A stretch of DNA of 64,000 nt, taken from NCBI RefSeq assembly GCF_949987515.2, contig NC_082696.1:37676431-37740430 (forward strand), in the 5' to 3' direction. This document shows, one piece after another, positions 12,251 through 24,068 of this stretch. Source of the stretch: Delphinus delphis. Lineage: Eukaryota > Chordata > Mammalia > Artiodactyla > Delphinidae. A program made the translations under genes and the position numbers. Every line of letters starts with the position of its first letter. Position 1 is the first letter of the stretch. The notes below the pieces were generated by a model, which worked only from the letters and a program-made list of their open reading frames with translations, made no database searches and was not told where the DNA came from.

Positions 12251-13411
12251 ATAACACCAAACTCTGTACAAATCCCATTGCATGTATTCAATCAATATTT
12301 ATTGACCAACTGATTTATCCACTAGAAAATGTATCATTCTAAAGGCAAAACTAGAGCTAGGCCTTCAGAAATGCCCAAATTTAGGAAGAAAGAAGAGATC
12401 AAGAGACAACCGAGGCAGAAAAATGAGTGGTCAGAAGCCTGCGAGTAATTTTTATCACAGCTATCCCACTGCAAAGAACTATGACATTGTGTAAATCACT
12501 TACTTGGAAGCGGTAAATTATCTCATTAAATGTAGTAACAGGGCAAATTAATACTTTCCAAGGAGTACTTTTTAATTCCATATAAGGCTTTAAAAGAGTT
12601 AATTTATAAAATAAATAAAATAAAATTCAAAAAAAAGCTATTTATTTTAAGGGATTATTTTATTTCAATTATGTATATTCTCACTATAAAAAAATCATCA
12701 ATAAAAAAAAGGATGGCAGAAAAAATATTCAAATTTAATTAATTCTATGCCTAACTTTTCCCTGGTTTTCAGATAGCTTTACTCCTACCAGCTTTAAGAA
12801 CAATATTAAAAATCATAATCAGATTCTAAAGTCGCCTTATCCATACACCGAAGGGTCGAGGAGACTTTATAAGAAAACAGTATTTTTTAACTCAATGGCT
12901 CCCTAATCCTCCCATAGCCCTGCCCCTTGGCCTAGCCCTCTACCCCATCCCCTTTCACACACCCACAGTGGGTTCAAACTCTAGGCCTCTCTTACCATAC
13001 GTTGAAAAATAACCAGCTTTTGTTATACAACAGAATCTTCCATTTACAGAGACAGCTAATAGTGAGTGCTGGGTGCGTGAGGTAACATTACAGGGTCTGT
13101 ATCTATATATACTCTGCAGCTGCAGGACTTAGTGATTTCCAACTCTCTGGGTATAATGCAAAGTCAAATGCCAGATCAAAAAATAAATTTGAGAGACAGC
13201 ATGATGAAATCAAGGGACAATGATTCCCTTTGCACTACCCATCTGAGCAAGATCTTACATCAATATTAGTACCATAGCACCTGGCCTGAACCAGCTGCTT
13301 CATCTTCCAAACTAAAAATAAGATGCCTGATCTAAAACAGTGAGGGACAGTATGAAGAAGCCAGGTTTCATTAAAGGGTTTTTTCAATTTCTCAATGAAA
13401 AAAAAACTGAT
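12251..13411. other. Unclassified AT-rich sequence
   Basis: No convincing gene or repeat is present. A-rich stretches lie near 12600-12720 and a C-rich patch at 12898-12970. Confidence 0.4.
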
Positions 13412-13468
13412 GATATATATATGTATATAATTATATATATGTGTGTGTATATATATATATATATATAT
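13412..13468. repeat. (TA)n/(TG)n microsatellite
   Basis: Alternating TA blocks are interrupted by tgtgtgtg at about 13440-13448 and end in (TA)9-10. The tract is likely polymorphic and prone to extrude cruciforms. The 63-codon frame across it is an artefact. Confidence 0.95.
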
Positions 13469-14004
13469 CCATTGGATACATTAATGTCTCACTTCTACCC
13501 TTTCAGGTCAGTGTTCTTTATTTTCTTGTAAAGTGCCAACTTATATAATGATCTAGTGAAATGTGATTGGCTGGCATGAAATATTACTCATTAAAAACAC
13601 AGTAGCAATGGCCAAAATGAATCCTGAGCAACGTTGTTGATATAAACCATCAGCTGCGTTGTTTTTGAGGCCAAATCGTTCTGAAATGGCTAGGATTCTT
13701 CTCCTCTATGTTTACAATATATTCATTCTAATTGCTTCTTGGGTGAGACCTAAAGCTGCAATTTTAATTTGACACTTATTATTTAAAAGTCTCTTATAGA
13801 AGAACAGATATAATATTTAACTTTTAAATATTAAGGTAGATCGCATCTTCTTATAGGATTTAAACAAAATAAAAATTGCTGAGGGGGTATTGCTAAATAG
13901 AAAATGATTGGCGACAATATCCCAATTAATGTCAAAGCAAGTATCAAATTTTTTAAAGTTCATTTGGCTACAAGAGGCATAAATAAATACACTTCCGTTT
14001 CCCT
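13469..14004. other. Unclassified sequence
   Basis: AT-rich sequence with no recognised repeat or exon. Confidence 0.4.
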
Positions 14005-14250
14005 GTGACCCACACTCATGATGTACGAGATGGCTGTCACGGAGGGGTGCTGGCTGGGCAGAGCCCCCTGGATGCTGGCATGACTTATTCAGCTGTGAAG
14101 CATCTGGACTGTCAGCATGGCAAGGCTGAGGGAGCATTTGTGTCCCATAATGCTGTGCACTGCCACTGCCATATAAATGGGAAATGCACCTACAGACATG
14201 CGTCTAGAGAATTGATCAAGACAACTAGAATACAGGCAGCTTCCTTTTAA
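14005..14250. other. GC-richer unidentified segment before an L1 tail
   Basis: About 245 bp of balanced, high-complexity sequence stands out from AT-rich surroundings. It is open on plus (81 codons, with a His/Cys-rich run HNAVHCHCHINGKC) and partly on minus (13817-14137). I recognise neither product. It may be an exon, an old processed pseudogene, an L1-transduced piece or an old repeat. It abuts the L1 3' end at about 14255. Confidence 0.3.
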
Positions 14251-14254
14251 ACTA

Positions 14255-14533
14255 GGCAACAAACGTATGGATACCAAGGGGGAAAGGGGGAGTGGGATGA
14301 ATTGGGAGATTGGGATTGACATATATACACTATTGATACTATGTATAAAATAGATAACTAATGAGAACCTACTGTATAGCACAGGGAACTCTACTCAATG
14401 CTCTGTGGTGACCTAAATGGGAAGCAAATCCAAAAAAGAGGGGCTATATGTATAGCTGATTCACTTTGTTGTACAGTAGAAACTAACATAACATTGTAAA
14501 GCAACTATACTCCAATAAAAATTAAAAAAAATA
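14255..14533 (+). mobile_element. L1 LINE 3' UTR end
   Basis: G-rich 'gggggaaagggggagtggg', 'gacatatatacactattgat', 'ctactgtatagcacagggaa', 'cactttgttgtacagtagaa' and 'caataaaaattaaaaaaa' make up the artiodactyl/cetacean L1 3' terminus. No ORF2 is present, so the element is severely 5' truncated. No clear target-site duplication was found. Confidence 0.9.
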
Positions 14534-14729
14534 AATTCCCAACAAAACTTAAAAGTTCCCTTCTATCCTTTTTGTTCTATTGTGAAGAGATAACTACCAG
14601 TACTTATTGTAATACTGAAGTACTGTACCAGGACTTCGTTTTCTAGAGCCTGCAGACAAATTCTGAGTCGATTTTGGCTGCTTAAGCAGGAGAATGAGAA
14701 ACTATGATTAATTACTCAATTGCCAGACA

Positions 14730-14845
14730 GCCACTGACCCATGTGTCTTTGCATTGGCCACATCCTTTTTGTCCTTCTTTTAATGCCTTCTGCTTAGTCC
14801 AGTACGTGGCACATAACAGATGTTTAATAAATGTTTTGAAAGTGT
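14730..14845 (+). mobile_element. L2 LINE 3' end fragment
   Basis: 'agtccagtacgtggcacata' and 'acagatgtttaataaatgtt' are the last part of L2. Confidence 0.6.
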
Positions 14846-17525
14846 TTTATTGTTTTAGATACAGCACTGTTCTCAGCATGGTATGAATATAAAGACACTG
14901 ATGACAACTAAACTCTAGGCTTTTAAGGACTTACATGTGACATCTCAGTTATAGGACCTTACCTTTAGAAAACACACAATCTAGTTTTTTTTTTTTTTTT
15001 CCGAGAGAAGATGTTTTTAAGTGTCAGGTAATCATCTAGAGTCTTAAGACTGTTACTTCTGTTTCTGCTATTTTGACAAAGTATTATTCAAGCTGAAAAG
15101 AATAAAGTATAACATCAAAGAGCAAATTGCTTAGTTTCAATCAGTCGTGTTGGTCATGCCTTCCAGCTTTCTATGGTGCACTCATATTCTAGTCCAAGAG
15201 TTAATTTGGGGGCTGGCACAGATTTCTACATTTAAAAGCTAGCTCACTGGTGTCCCTTTAATGTCTCTACTGGAAATGCATCCTAAATAATTACCCTGCT
15301 GGTCTTGGGCATCTCTCAAGGCATGTCTAGAGTCTCGCTTTCCACTGCATTGCTTTGAGAGCTGTTCTTTGTTTCCACTTTCCTTTAAATTAGGAAGTAA
15401 GACTGGGAATCCTCCAGACTCGGTTCAGACTGTATTTTCTAATTAGATGATTGGAAAACTTTAATTAATATGATGACCCCAGCATAAAAATCAGGTCATA
15501 CTGTTAAGTACTTATAACTTACAAATTTTAGCAGGCACCGACTATTGCAAGTCAGCCAACTTTGGTAGTTCTCAACAATCCTTTAATTAGGCTAGAGGGA
15601 AAGTAACATGCACTAATGTTTGTCCTGGCTAAATTCCAGTGGGAGATAATTGCAATCTGGCCTACCTAAACTTCCACGGGTTTCATCTGAACACAGTACG
15701 CTTCTCCTTTCTCTGCCTCTGTTTCATTCTGCACTGATGCCTTTATGTGGGATGCCTTTAAGTGGGCTCCACTTTTCACCCTGAACACTGTGGATATCCA
15801 GTTAACAAGACCTGCTGAAAACCTACCACATCCAGAAGAACAATGCACTAAGAAGTGCAGAGTGTATTCTAAGATAACCCACTTCCCTCTTCTCACATAT
15901 AACAGAACACCCAAGTCAATTCCTATGAACAGCATCATTTTTATTTCCCCCCTTGCTCTCATCCCACACCCACTACACCCACCGCCCCCTCACACACACC
16001 ACTTTCACACACCTAAATTTTCAGAGGATCCAAGTGTACTTTTAGGAGGATTGCACCATCACTGCAAATCAGAAAAACTTCATATGCACCTACTTCCAAG
16101 TTTATTAAAGGTTTTTTTTGCATCTATTACTGCTATTTTTCCCTGTACTGTATTAAAGAAAAATGCATGATATGCTATATTAATTGCTCTCCATACAAAT
16201 ATGGAGCTGGAAAAGCACCTTCAGGCCTGGATCTCCCAGAAAAAGGCAATTTTTAAATGCAAAATTTAATCATAAAACCATCAAGTTAAAGGGACCTTCA
16301 AGAAATCTATCATTTATTCCCCTCTCTCTAGGCATGAAAATTAGAGTCCACCAAAAGACTGAGTTAAAAAGAAATCAAGTTGGAAAAAGAGACATTATAC
16401 AATCTAAGACAGGATAATTTAAAAGACGAATCTCTGTTGTTTTACTATACTTCTTCAGCAAAAAATGGACCTTCTGGCAAATCAGGATATCAAATATTAC
16501 AATGGTTGTTGAATATTCTTGGGTTTGGGGGCTCACCAAAGGAATATAAATAGTTTAAGAATTTTTAATTGCAAGTTCCTGAAGGGCAGTAGTTATCATT
16601 TGTGTGTGTCTGTGTGTGTGTGTGCATATTTCCATAAAAGCAAGGAAAAGTTACCCAACTCTTTAATCTTAAAAAAGTTTACTTTTGAAGTTATAATCAT
16701 ATTATTAACTCTTATCCAAATCTTTTATTGAATTAGAAATTCATAATTTGACCCCAAATTTCTCACATCTGGCTCTCCATTTAAACAATTACATGTCTAC
16801 CTTATAATCAATGTATACTTCTTACCTGAAATCTTTCTTAATTAAGAAATTTCACAAAGACATACATACTGCATTTAGCAGACTAGCAGATTCGGGAAAG
16901 GACAAATTAAAAGTGTCAAATATTCATCAACAGTCTTTACTGGCACCAAAGGAAAGATGACATTCACTGAGTCTTATATAACATCCACCTGGCTCAAACT
17001 AAACTGAGCAAAACAGCCAAGAAAGTAAAAGCTTGGTTGAACACATAATTGACCATAAAAGGGAGCTTTCAGATAAATCTAGATTCAGTGTTGTCTCTCC
17101 AGTCGATATGCCCACAAAGGCTTACTCGGTACTCCCCTTCCCTAATGTATGGCTCAACCTACCTCCCAGTCTCCTTTGTCTTTCCTCCTGTTGCTCTCCA
17201 TAACTTCATAGCTGTTAGTCCACTAGCCCGCTCTCCTTAATATATACCTGCTTGGAAACACAATAAAATCATCTAGAGAGTTTTCAAAATGTCCGGATGG
17301 CTAGGTTGCTTCCCTGAAGATTCTATTTCCATAGATCAAGGGGATGGCTGTGACGCAGGCCACGGTGCTCCTCAAGGCATGACCCTCAGGTCCACAGCGA
17401 CCAGGCCTCCAGGCTCGTCTTCCCTTCACAATCACCTCCACTGTCCTCTGGACAACTCAAAATCTATTGTGAAGGAAACCTGCTGTTATTTCTAAGTGCT
17501 CTTTCTAGCACCTTGCTTTTTAGCT
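14846..17525. other. Mostly unclassified sequence with small simple repeats
   Basis: It includes a T-run at 14984-15001, a CA/CCA-rich tract at about 15962-16013 and (TG)n at about 16601-16625. The 141-codon plus frame at 15745-16170 crosses the CA/CCA tract, ends in AT-rich sequence and resembles nothing I know, so I do not call it a gene. Confidence 0.4.
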
Positions 17526-17721
17526 CAGTGGTTCTCAATGAGGGGGCTATTTTGCAATTTGGCGACGTCTACAGGCATTTTTGCTGGTCACAACTGGGAA
17601 TATGCTACTGGCATCTAGTGTGTAGAGACCAGGGATGTTGCTAGACATCCTGCAATGCACAGAACAGCCTCCACTACAAAGAATTGTCCAAAATGGCAAT
17701 ATTGCTGAAGTTGAGAAAGTG
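17526..17721 (+). mobile_element. MER20 hAT-type DNA transposon
   Basis: It starts 'cagtggttctcaatg' and contains 'ggtcacaactgggaatatgc', 'tactggcatctagtg', 'ctagacatcctgcaatgcac' and 'ttgagaaagtg' at the end. This is the full-length order of MER20, a non-autonomous Charlie-related element of about 220 bp. MER20 copies are known in the literature as regulatory elements in placental mammals. Whether this one is active cannot be told from sequence. Confidence 0.88.
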
Positions 17722-17739
17722 CTTTGCCTGAAGCCTACC

Positions 17740-19034
17740 TTTGCTCTTCCTTAGTCACTCGGCTCACATACTCATTGAACAAACATTTCCGTCCCTCCCA
17801 ATTCATCTTCCTCATCCTAGCTGCCTCCTGACTCTCCCTAACCATCCTGGTTAAACGAAACTCTCCCCAAATTATTACAAACATCTACCATCCTCACAAC
17901 ACCCTTGTTCCCTCCTGGCTGTGTTCCTTTTCAGTCCCATATTTCTGATCATCTTTATTAAGGCCAAAATACAGAATGATGGTTCTTCTAACAGCCGGAC
18001 CTCATGGCCTCTCATCCTTTGAGAAAACTAAACCTTCCATCTAATTTGGTGGCCAATCAGGGGCTTCTACATCACTCCTCTCCAAGATCTAAACTTCTAT
18101 ATCTGTCGTCTCTCCCACCAACCACCTTTCTCCCACCTTTTCTATTATCTCCCTTCTTTTGAACCCAACTCCTTATTCTCCAGTGTTTGCAATGAGATTC
18201 CAGTAATAGAACTACCCCTTCCCATTTTGACATCAATCTTTCCCATCCAGTCCTACAGTTGGTCAGACATTCTATTCTCATAGCTTAGAGCTCTCACAGA
18301 CCCTCAGTTTGTTCAATCTAAGGATGAGGAAACTTCCATTGTCTGCTTTTCCATCCCAACTCTGAGAAAGTTGGGTAATGATGGAGACGTATCTGGTTCC
18401 CCTACAAATGCACGCCACCCAGTTTTGCTAAGGTCTTCAATGAATTTAGCAATCAATTTAATTTATTGCTGCTTTGCCTTCACATTCCCCACAGGGCTTG
18501 CCCCAAACCTCACCCTACTCTCACATCACGTTGTTTCTTATTCTACTGCGGGGAATCAGGCCATTCACTTTGACAATTAACTTCGAGGGAGACACAAATG
18601 CTATCCTATAAGATTAAACTCCCTCCAAAAGTGCTCAAGTCCACCCACAAACTGCACCACCGCTACCCCTTCCATTCCCTGCTTCTCCTCCCGTTTCTCC
18701 CCTACTTGCCAGTGTCAGGTTCTTCATTGTACCACACATATGCCCTTTCATTCTTACCTTTTTGCTACTATCATTCTTCCTTCTGGGATTCTCTTTCTTC
18801 CAGACTCTAGCTATAGAGATCTTACCTACCTTACACCAGCCCTTCATACATTGTGAGATCAGCCTATGAGGAGAAAACCTGTAGCTTCCCCCATATCTGC
18901 TCAGTAGTTTATTCTTACTTCTCTTACAGCAGTTATCATTCTGTATTATACTGTAGGGATCTACACAACTATCTGTTACTCTCAGGTATCATATCCTTTA
19001 GTATCTTTGACAAAGGTCTAGTTTGTTTCCACTA
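17740..19034 (+). repeat. CT-rich sequence, possibly an ancient L2/CR1-clade LINE
   Basis: It is pyrimidine-biased on plus over more than 1 kb and ends with 'agtagtttattcttacttct...cagcagttatcattctg', which resembles the L2 3' region. Composition and the partial similarity are the only support. Short ORFs on both strands look incidental. Confidence 0.35.
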
Positions 19035-19037
19035 CCC

Positions 19038-20211
19038 AAATCCACTTTTTTTTTTTAACATCTTTATTGGAGTATAATTGTTTTACAATGTTGTCTTAGT
19101 TTCTGCTGTATATCAAAGTGAATCAGCTATATGTATACATATATCCTCTCCCTCTTGCATCTCCCTCCCACCCTCCCTATCCCACCCCTCTAGGTGGTCA
19201 CAAAGCACGGAGCTGATCTCCCTGTGCTATGTGGCTGCTTCCCAGTAGCTATCTATTTTACATTTGGTAGTGTATATATGTTAATGATACTCTCTTACTT
19301 CGTCCCAGCTTCCCCTTCCCCCCATGCCCTCAAGTCCATTCTCTAAGTCTGTGTCTTTATTCCTGTCCTGCCCTTAGGTTTATCAGAACCATTTTTTTTT
19401 TTTAGATTCCATAGATACGTGTTAGCATACGGTATTTGTTTTTCCCTTTCTGACTCACTACACTCTGTATGACAGATTCTAGGTCCATCCACCTCACTAC
19501 AAATAACTCAGTTTCATTTCTTTTTATGGCTGAGTAATATTCCATTGCATGTATGTGCCACATCTTCTTTATCCATTCATCTGTCGATGGACACTTAGGC
19601 TGCTTCCATGTCCTGGCTATTGTAAATAGTGCTGCAATGAACATTGTGGTACATGGCTCTTTCTGAATTATGGTTTTCTCAGGGTATATGCCCAGTAGTC
19701 CTGTAGTGGTATTGCTGGGCCATATGGTAGTTCTATTTTTAGTTTTTTAAAGAACCTCCACACTGTTCTCCATAGTGGCTGTATTAATTTATATTCCCAC
19801 CAACAGTGCAAGAGGATTCCGTTTTCTCCACACCCTCTCCAGCATTTATTGTTTGTAGATTTTTTGATGATGGCCATTCTGACCAGTGTGAGGCGATACC
19901 TCATTGTGGTTTTGATTTGCATTTCTCTAATAATTAGTGATGTTGAACATCCCTTCATGTGTTTGTTGGCAGTCTGAATATCTTCTTTGGAGAAGTGTCT
20001 ATTTAGGTCTTCCACCCATTTTTGGATTGTGTTGTTTGTTTCTTTTGATATTGAGCTGCATGAGCTGCTTTTACATTTTGGAGATTAATCCTTTGTCAGT
20101 TGCTTCGTTTGCAAATATTTTCTCCCATTCTGAGGGTTGTCTTTTCATCTTTTTTATGGTTTCCTTTGCTGTGCAAAAGCTTTTAAGTTTCATTAGGTCC
20201 CAAAATCCACT
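19038..20211 (-). mobile_element. 5'-truncated L1 LINE with target-site duplication
   Basis: Read on minus, it holds ORF2 C-terminal coding remnants ([31 protein letters not shown] and STDEWIKKMWHIHAMEYYS), then the 3' UTR and a poly(A) seen on plus as a T-run at 19047-19056. A near-perfect 9-bp duplication, aaatccact, flanks it at 19038-19046 and 20203-20211, so the element is about 19047-20202. ORF2 is broken into at least two frames (20015-19668 and 19644-19402), so it is inactive. It is homologous to the L1 at 1-775, in the opposite orientation. Confidence 0.95.
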
Positions 20212-22101
20212 CTTGGCTTCTCCTACCTTGTATTACAAACACACATATATGTACTTACATATGTGTGCATATATCTTAACAATATATTGTAGTATATATC
20301 ATATATACATATATGTCTTCAAATGTTCTTGAATTCAAAGTAACTTAATTACTGATAAGCAATCAACTATTTTTCAATAAACAAATAAACAAACAAATAA
20401 ATATTACTACTACAGAAGCTCTTAATGAAATGGTAGACACTCTCCCCGCCACAAGAAAAAATAAATGAAATTTAAAATTTATTGGGGATTTTTCACCTAC
20501 GTTTTATGGACTAGGTTGAGAAGTTTGTGAATCTTCTTTAGTTGTACAGGCATTTTTCTGGTGAAAGAGTTCATAGCTTTTAATAGGTTCTCAAAAGAGC
20601 TTGTGATTCACAAAAAAGGTAAAAACTACTACTCCACAGATCTGAAACATAAAGACAGAATTAACTTCTGTATTTTTAAATTTTCAGAATATCTAAATAA
20701 TGTCTCAAATTAGATAATATGAATTTAAACTGTATGAATTCACATTTTTAGGAAAATGGATCATGTTGGCCCAGTTTACATCAACATTTACTTTTTACTA
20801 ACGCTGATCTGATTTGCTGTCAGCATAAATGTGATCTTAACAGCACATAATGAACAGAGAACATTAAAACATTATAACTACTATCATAATAAGTAAATTG
20901 GATGGCTTAGTAAACTAATAAATAAGGATCAGGTTGCAATTTAAAATAATCTTCAATTATTAAAACCACTAGATATTAGATCAATTTACAAAACACAGCT
21001 TGACATTCCAGTTAGATCATGTCCTAATTGCCAAAAGGGTAGAAACAGACACAATTTATTCAGTACATGTCATTACGCTATTCATGTGTGGACGTTCCAC
21101 AAATCCTACTTGATAAACTGATTTAGTAATTGCTTAATTTCCTCCCATTATTGATTGATTGATTGATTCATTATTTTAAAATGATCATAACTAACACACA
21201 GCATTGCAGGTTAGGAATCAACTCCAAGTTGATTCCTAGAGTCTTACTGGGTCTTCTCCATCACCCAACACCCCAAGGCAGGGCAATGTGCACACCTGGC
21301 TCTCATTACCAACACATGACTGGTAATGGCCATCTAAGGGCTGCATTCAAACACATCAGAAAGACTTTCAGAGAGATGTATTTTGTAAAAGAAGATACTG
21401 TTGCCGAATTACTTTTCAACCCAAAATGTGACATGCCTCCTATACATTAGGATCACTGCCTCTGTCTATGACTTTGTTAACATTTCTCATCCATCTATTC
21501 CCCTTAAAGTTCAATATATAACATTTTTATTCACATTAGGAAAGATTAAATTAAAAGATGGGCCTAACAGCAGCAAACGTGCAACAAAACTATTTTGTGT
21601 ATAAACTCTGCATCAAATTGCCATATAAATCTCCAAAAAAAAAAAAAAAAGACTCACTAGGGTTCATTTCTCTCAATTTAAGGGAAAAGCTAAGATTTTA
21701 GGTCACTATGTTTCTTAACAAAACCGTACAAAGTAGGTGCAATAACAAGGAGATCATTACTACCTCATTCTTGAGAAAACCAACAGGTTTCCCCTAAGGA
21801 TTAAAATAAGAGAGGCATATAATTAAAGGTCACCAAACACTGCTGTTACAAAATTTACATTTACTAAACATAAACTGAATTTATGCCATGTGCCTGATTT
21901 TTAGGGCAGTTTTTTTTTTTTTTTAACAAAAGCAAATCTATTCTGAGACGGTCTATAAAATGGTAAACTGGGAAAGCACTGTCCCATAGATCTTAAGAAC
22001 CTGTGGAACTTCCCAGGAATGTTTTAGATAAAACCAGATGTCTTGAGAAAATTCATTAATAAATTCACAGTTAACTTCACAGACTTCACAAGACTGTCCT
22101 T
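20212..22101. other. Unclassified AT-rich sequence
   Basis: It contains small simple repeats: TA/CA-rich at 20240-20315, (AAAC/AAAT)n at 20380-20403, (GATT)n at 21151-21168, an A-run at 21638-21653 and a T-run at 21911-21924. No gene was recognised. Confidence 0.4.
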
Positions 22102-22506
22102 TAAAATATATATCATCTTGGGCTTCCCTGGTAGCGCAGTGGTTAAGAATCCACCTGCCAATACAGGCGACACGGGTTCGAGCCCTGGTTTGGGAAGATC
22201 CCACATGCTCGGAGCAATGAAACCCGTGGGCCACAACTACTGAAGCCCACACGCCTAGAGCCTGCGAGCCACACCTACTGAGTCCACGTGCCACAACTAC
22301 TGAAGCCCGCACGCCTAGAGCCCGTGCTCCGCAACAAGAGAAGCCACAAAAATGAGACGCATGCACACCGCACCGAAGAGTAGCCCCTGCTCGCCTCAAC
22401 TAGAGAAAAGCCCATGTGCAGCAACGAAGACCCAACACAGCCAAAAATAAAAGCAAATAAATAAATTTATTTAAAAATAAAAATAATATAAAATATATAT
22501 CATCTT
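22102..22506 (+). mobile_element. CHR-type SINE, long form, with 18-bp target-site duplication
   Basis: The head gggcttccctggtagcgcag begins at 22120, the B-box 'gggttcgagccc' lies near 22173, and the tail is A-rich (aaataaataaat). A perfect 18-bp duplication, taaaatatatatcatctt, flanks it at 22102-22119 and 22489-22506. The body holds an internal direct repeat: 'ccacaactactgaagccc' at about 22231 and again at about 22291. The 148-codon minus ORF across it is an artefact of the SINE. Confidence 0.97.
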
Positions 22507-23791
22507 AAGTAGTGTTACATGCTTGTGAACTATTAGACATTCAGGAGCCAGACACTCCCCTTCCCCCTGCCCCCAACTGCCCCCCATCCTGTAGAAGAAA
22601 GTTGAAAACCTTTCATACCAGGCTAAAAGAAAAGCAAAACTCAGGTTCATAAATGCTACTGAACAGCCATAATATAACTACCATCTTTTGTTTGAATAAA
22701 ATGGAACTGCATTTTGTGAAAGATGGACAAAAATGAAACTCCATTAATTCCTATTGGTAAGGGTAAGGAATACATAATCCTATACATAGCTCCTATATTT
22801 TAGGAAATCACAAGTTATAGATGCACTATCATCAAATTTGTCAGCAAGTTTTATTAAAAAAGAAGAAGAAGAAGAAAAAAAGACCCAGGGCTCTTTATAT
22901 ACCACCTGTGTATTCTCAAATCTACAATAGCTTCCAAATCCTACAGATATGCAGCTCCCTCACTGCTGCCAAAAACCAGAGTTAAACACATCCGTAAGAC
23001 CCTAATCTCATCTCTGTCCCTCAGAGTAATCAAGTGGAGCAAATAGGTAGCACTTGGATACATGTCCTGTAGAGTCCATGATCCCTATTTTACAGATTAA
23101 GAGAATGAGGTCTGAATCACTGTGTCCCCAGGGATGAATTATTACTTCCAGGAGCAAGCTGGCCCCCACCACTGCAGACTCTGTAACAAAGGAGGTACTC
23201 AAGGCGAGGCAGTAGAAAGAGCTCTTCTCCAAGGGCCAAGACCGCAGAAGGCAGCACACCACCAGGCTCTAGTGCTCTCTGCTCACTGGGGCCTGTAGAA
23301 GTCCTCCCCACTTTTTGTTTCTCAGTGGCATCAGAGATGTCCTTTATAAAAATGATACTCTGGAAGATTAGCCTTGTAGATCTCGTATGGCTAGAAGAGG
23401 GTCATATGAATTCCCTACCACTGAACATTTCAGGCATAAAATTGATCGTCCATCATTTGACACACAGCTGTCAGTTAAAGGATTTGAAATACCTCCTTAT
23501 TCTATTGTGTAATTAGCACCATACAGATGCACACAAAGAGTTCTGTTAGCAGGAGAGATTTGATTCCTCCATTCCAAACCAAGACTCATTTGTTTTCAAA
23601 GAATGCAGCATTGTTGGGGTTTTTTAATGTGTTACTGTTTTTGAGTGTATGCATTGATTAGAAAACAAAAGTCAGTATGAGGACTCTTCACCACCTGCCC
23701 TGCAAAGGCAAACATTTAGGGTATGATGCTGGAAGACTGAGTTTGGTTTTAGATGTAGGATACAGGCATTGCTCCTCAGCCACTGCTTCTA
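22507..23791. other. Unclassified sequence
   Basis: It has a C-rich patch at 22555-22590, a GAA-rich tract at 22857-22882, and a modestly GC-richer part at 23000-23320. Short overlapping minus ORFs there are of unknown meaning and no splice-bounded exon stands out. Confidence 0.4.
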
Positions 23792-24068
23792 AAAGTGCTT
23801 CTGGGCTCTTCCCTGGTGGTCCAGTGGCTAAGAATCCGCCTTCCAATGCAGAGGACACGGGTTCGATCCCTGTTCGAGGACCTAAGATCCCACATGCCGC
23901 GGGGCAACTAAGCTCACACACTCTAGAGCCCACGTGCAGCAACTAGAGAGCCCACGTGCCGCAACTAAGACCTGATGCAGCCAAATAAATAAATAAATAA
24001 AGATTTTAAAAAATCCATCTGAGAACAGAATTTCCTTTAAAAAAAAAAAAAGAAAGAAAGTGCTTCTG
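23792..24068 (+). mobile_element. CHR-type SINE carrying extra 3' sequence
   Basis: The SINE head 'ggctcttccctggtggtcca' begins at 23804, with 'gggttcgatccc' at about 23861 and an (AAAT)n tail ending near 24012. A 12-bp duplication, aaagtgcttctg, flanks the whole at 23792-23803 and 24057-24068. Between the first A-rich tail and the second duplication lie about 30 bp of non-SINE sequence plus a second A-run (24034-24050), consistent with a read-through transcript inserted with downstream sequence. Confidence 0.93.

Noticed and set aside
13340..13531. 63-codon ORF with Tyr/Ile repeats
   Set aside because: Translation of the TA/TG microsatellite.
15745..16170. 141-codon plus ORF
   Set aside because: It includes a Pro/His run from a CA/CCA simple repeat; no recognisable domain.
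19402..20015. Possible functional reverse transcriptase
   Set aside because: Only the C-terminal end of L1 ORF2 is present, in two broken frames.
22173..22190. tRNA gene suggested by the B-box sequence
   Set aside because: The B-box belongs to the tRNA-derived SINE head; no full cloverleaf or anticodon arm is preserved.
21953..22399. 148-codon minus ORF
   Set aside because: Its first two-thirds are antisense SINE sequence; similar peptides recur at the other SINEs.
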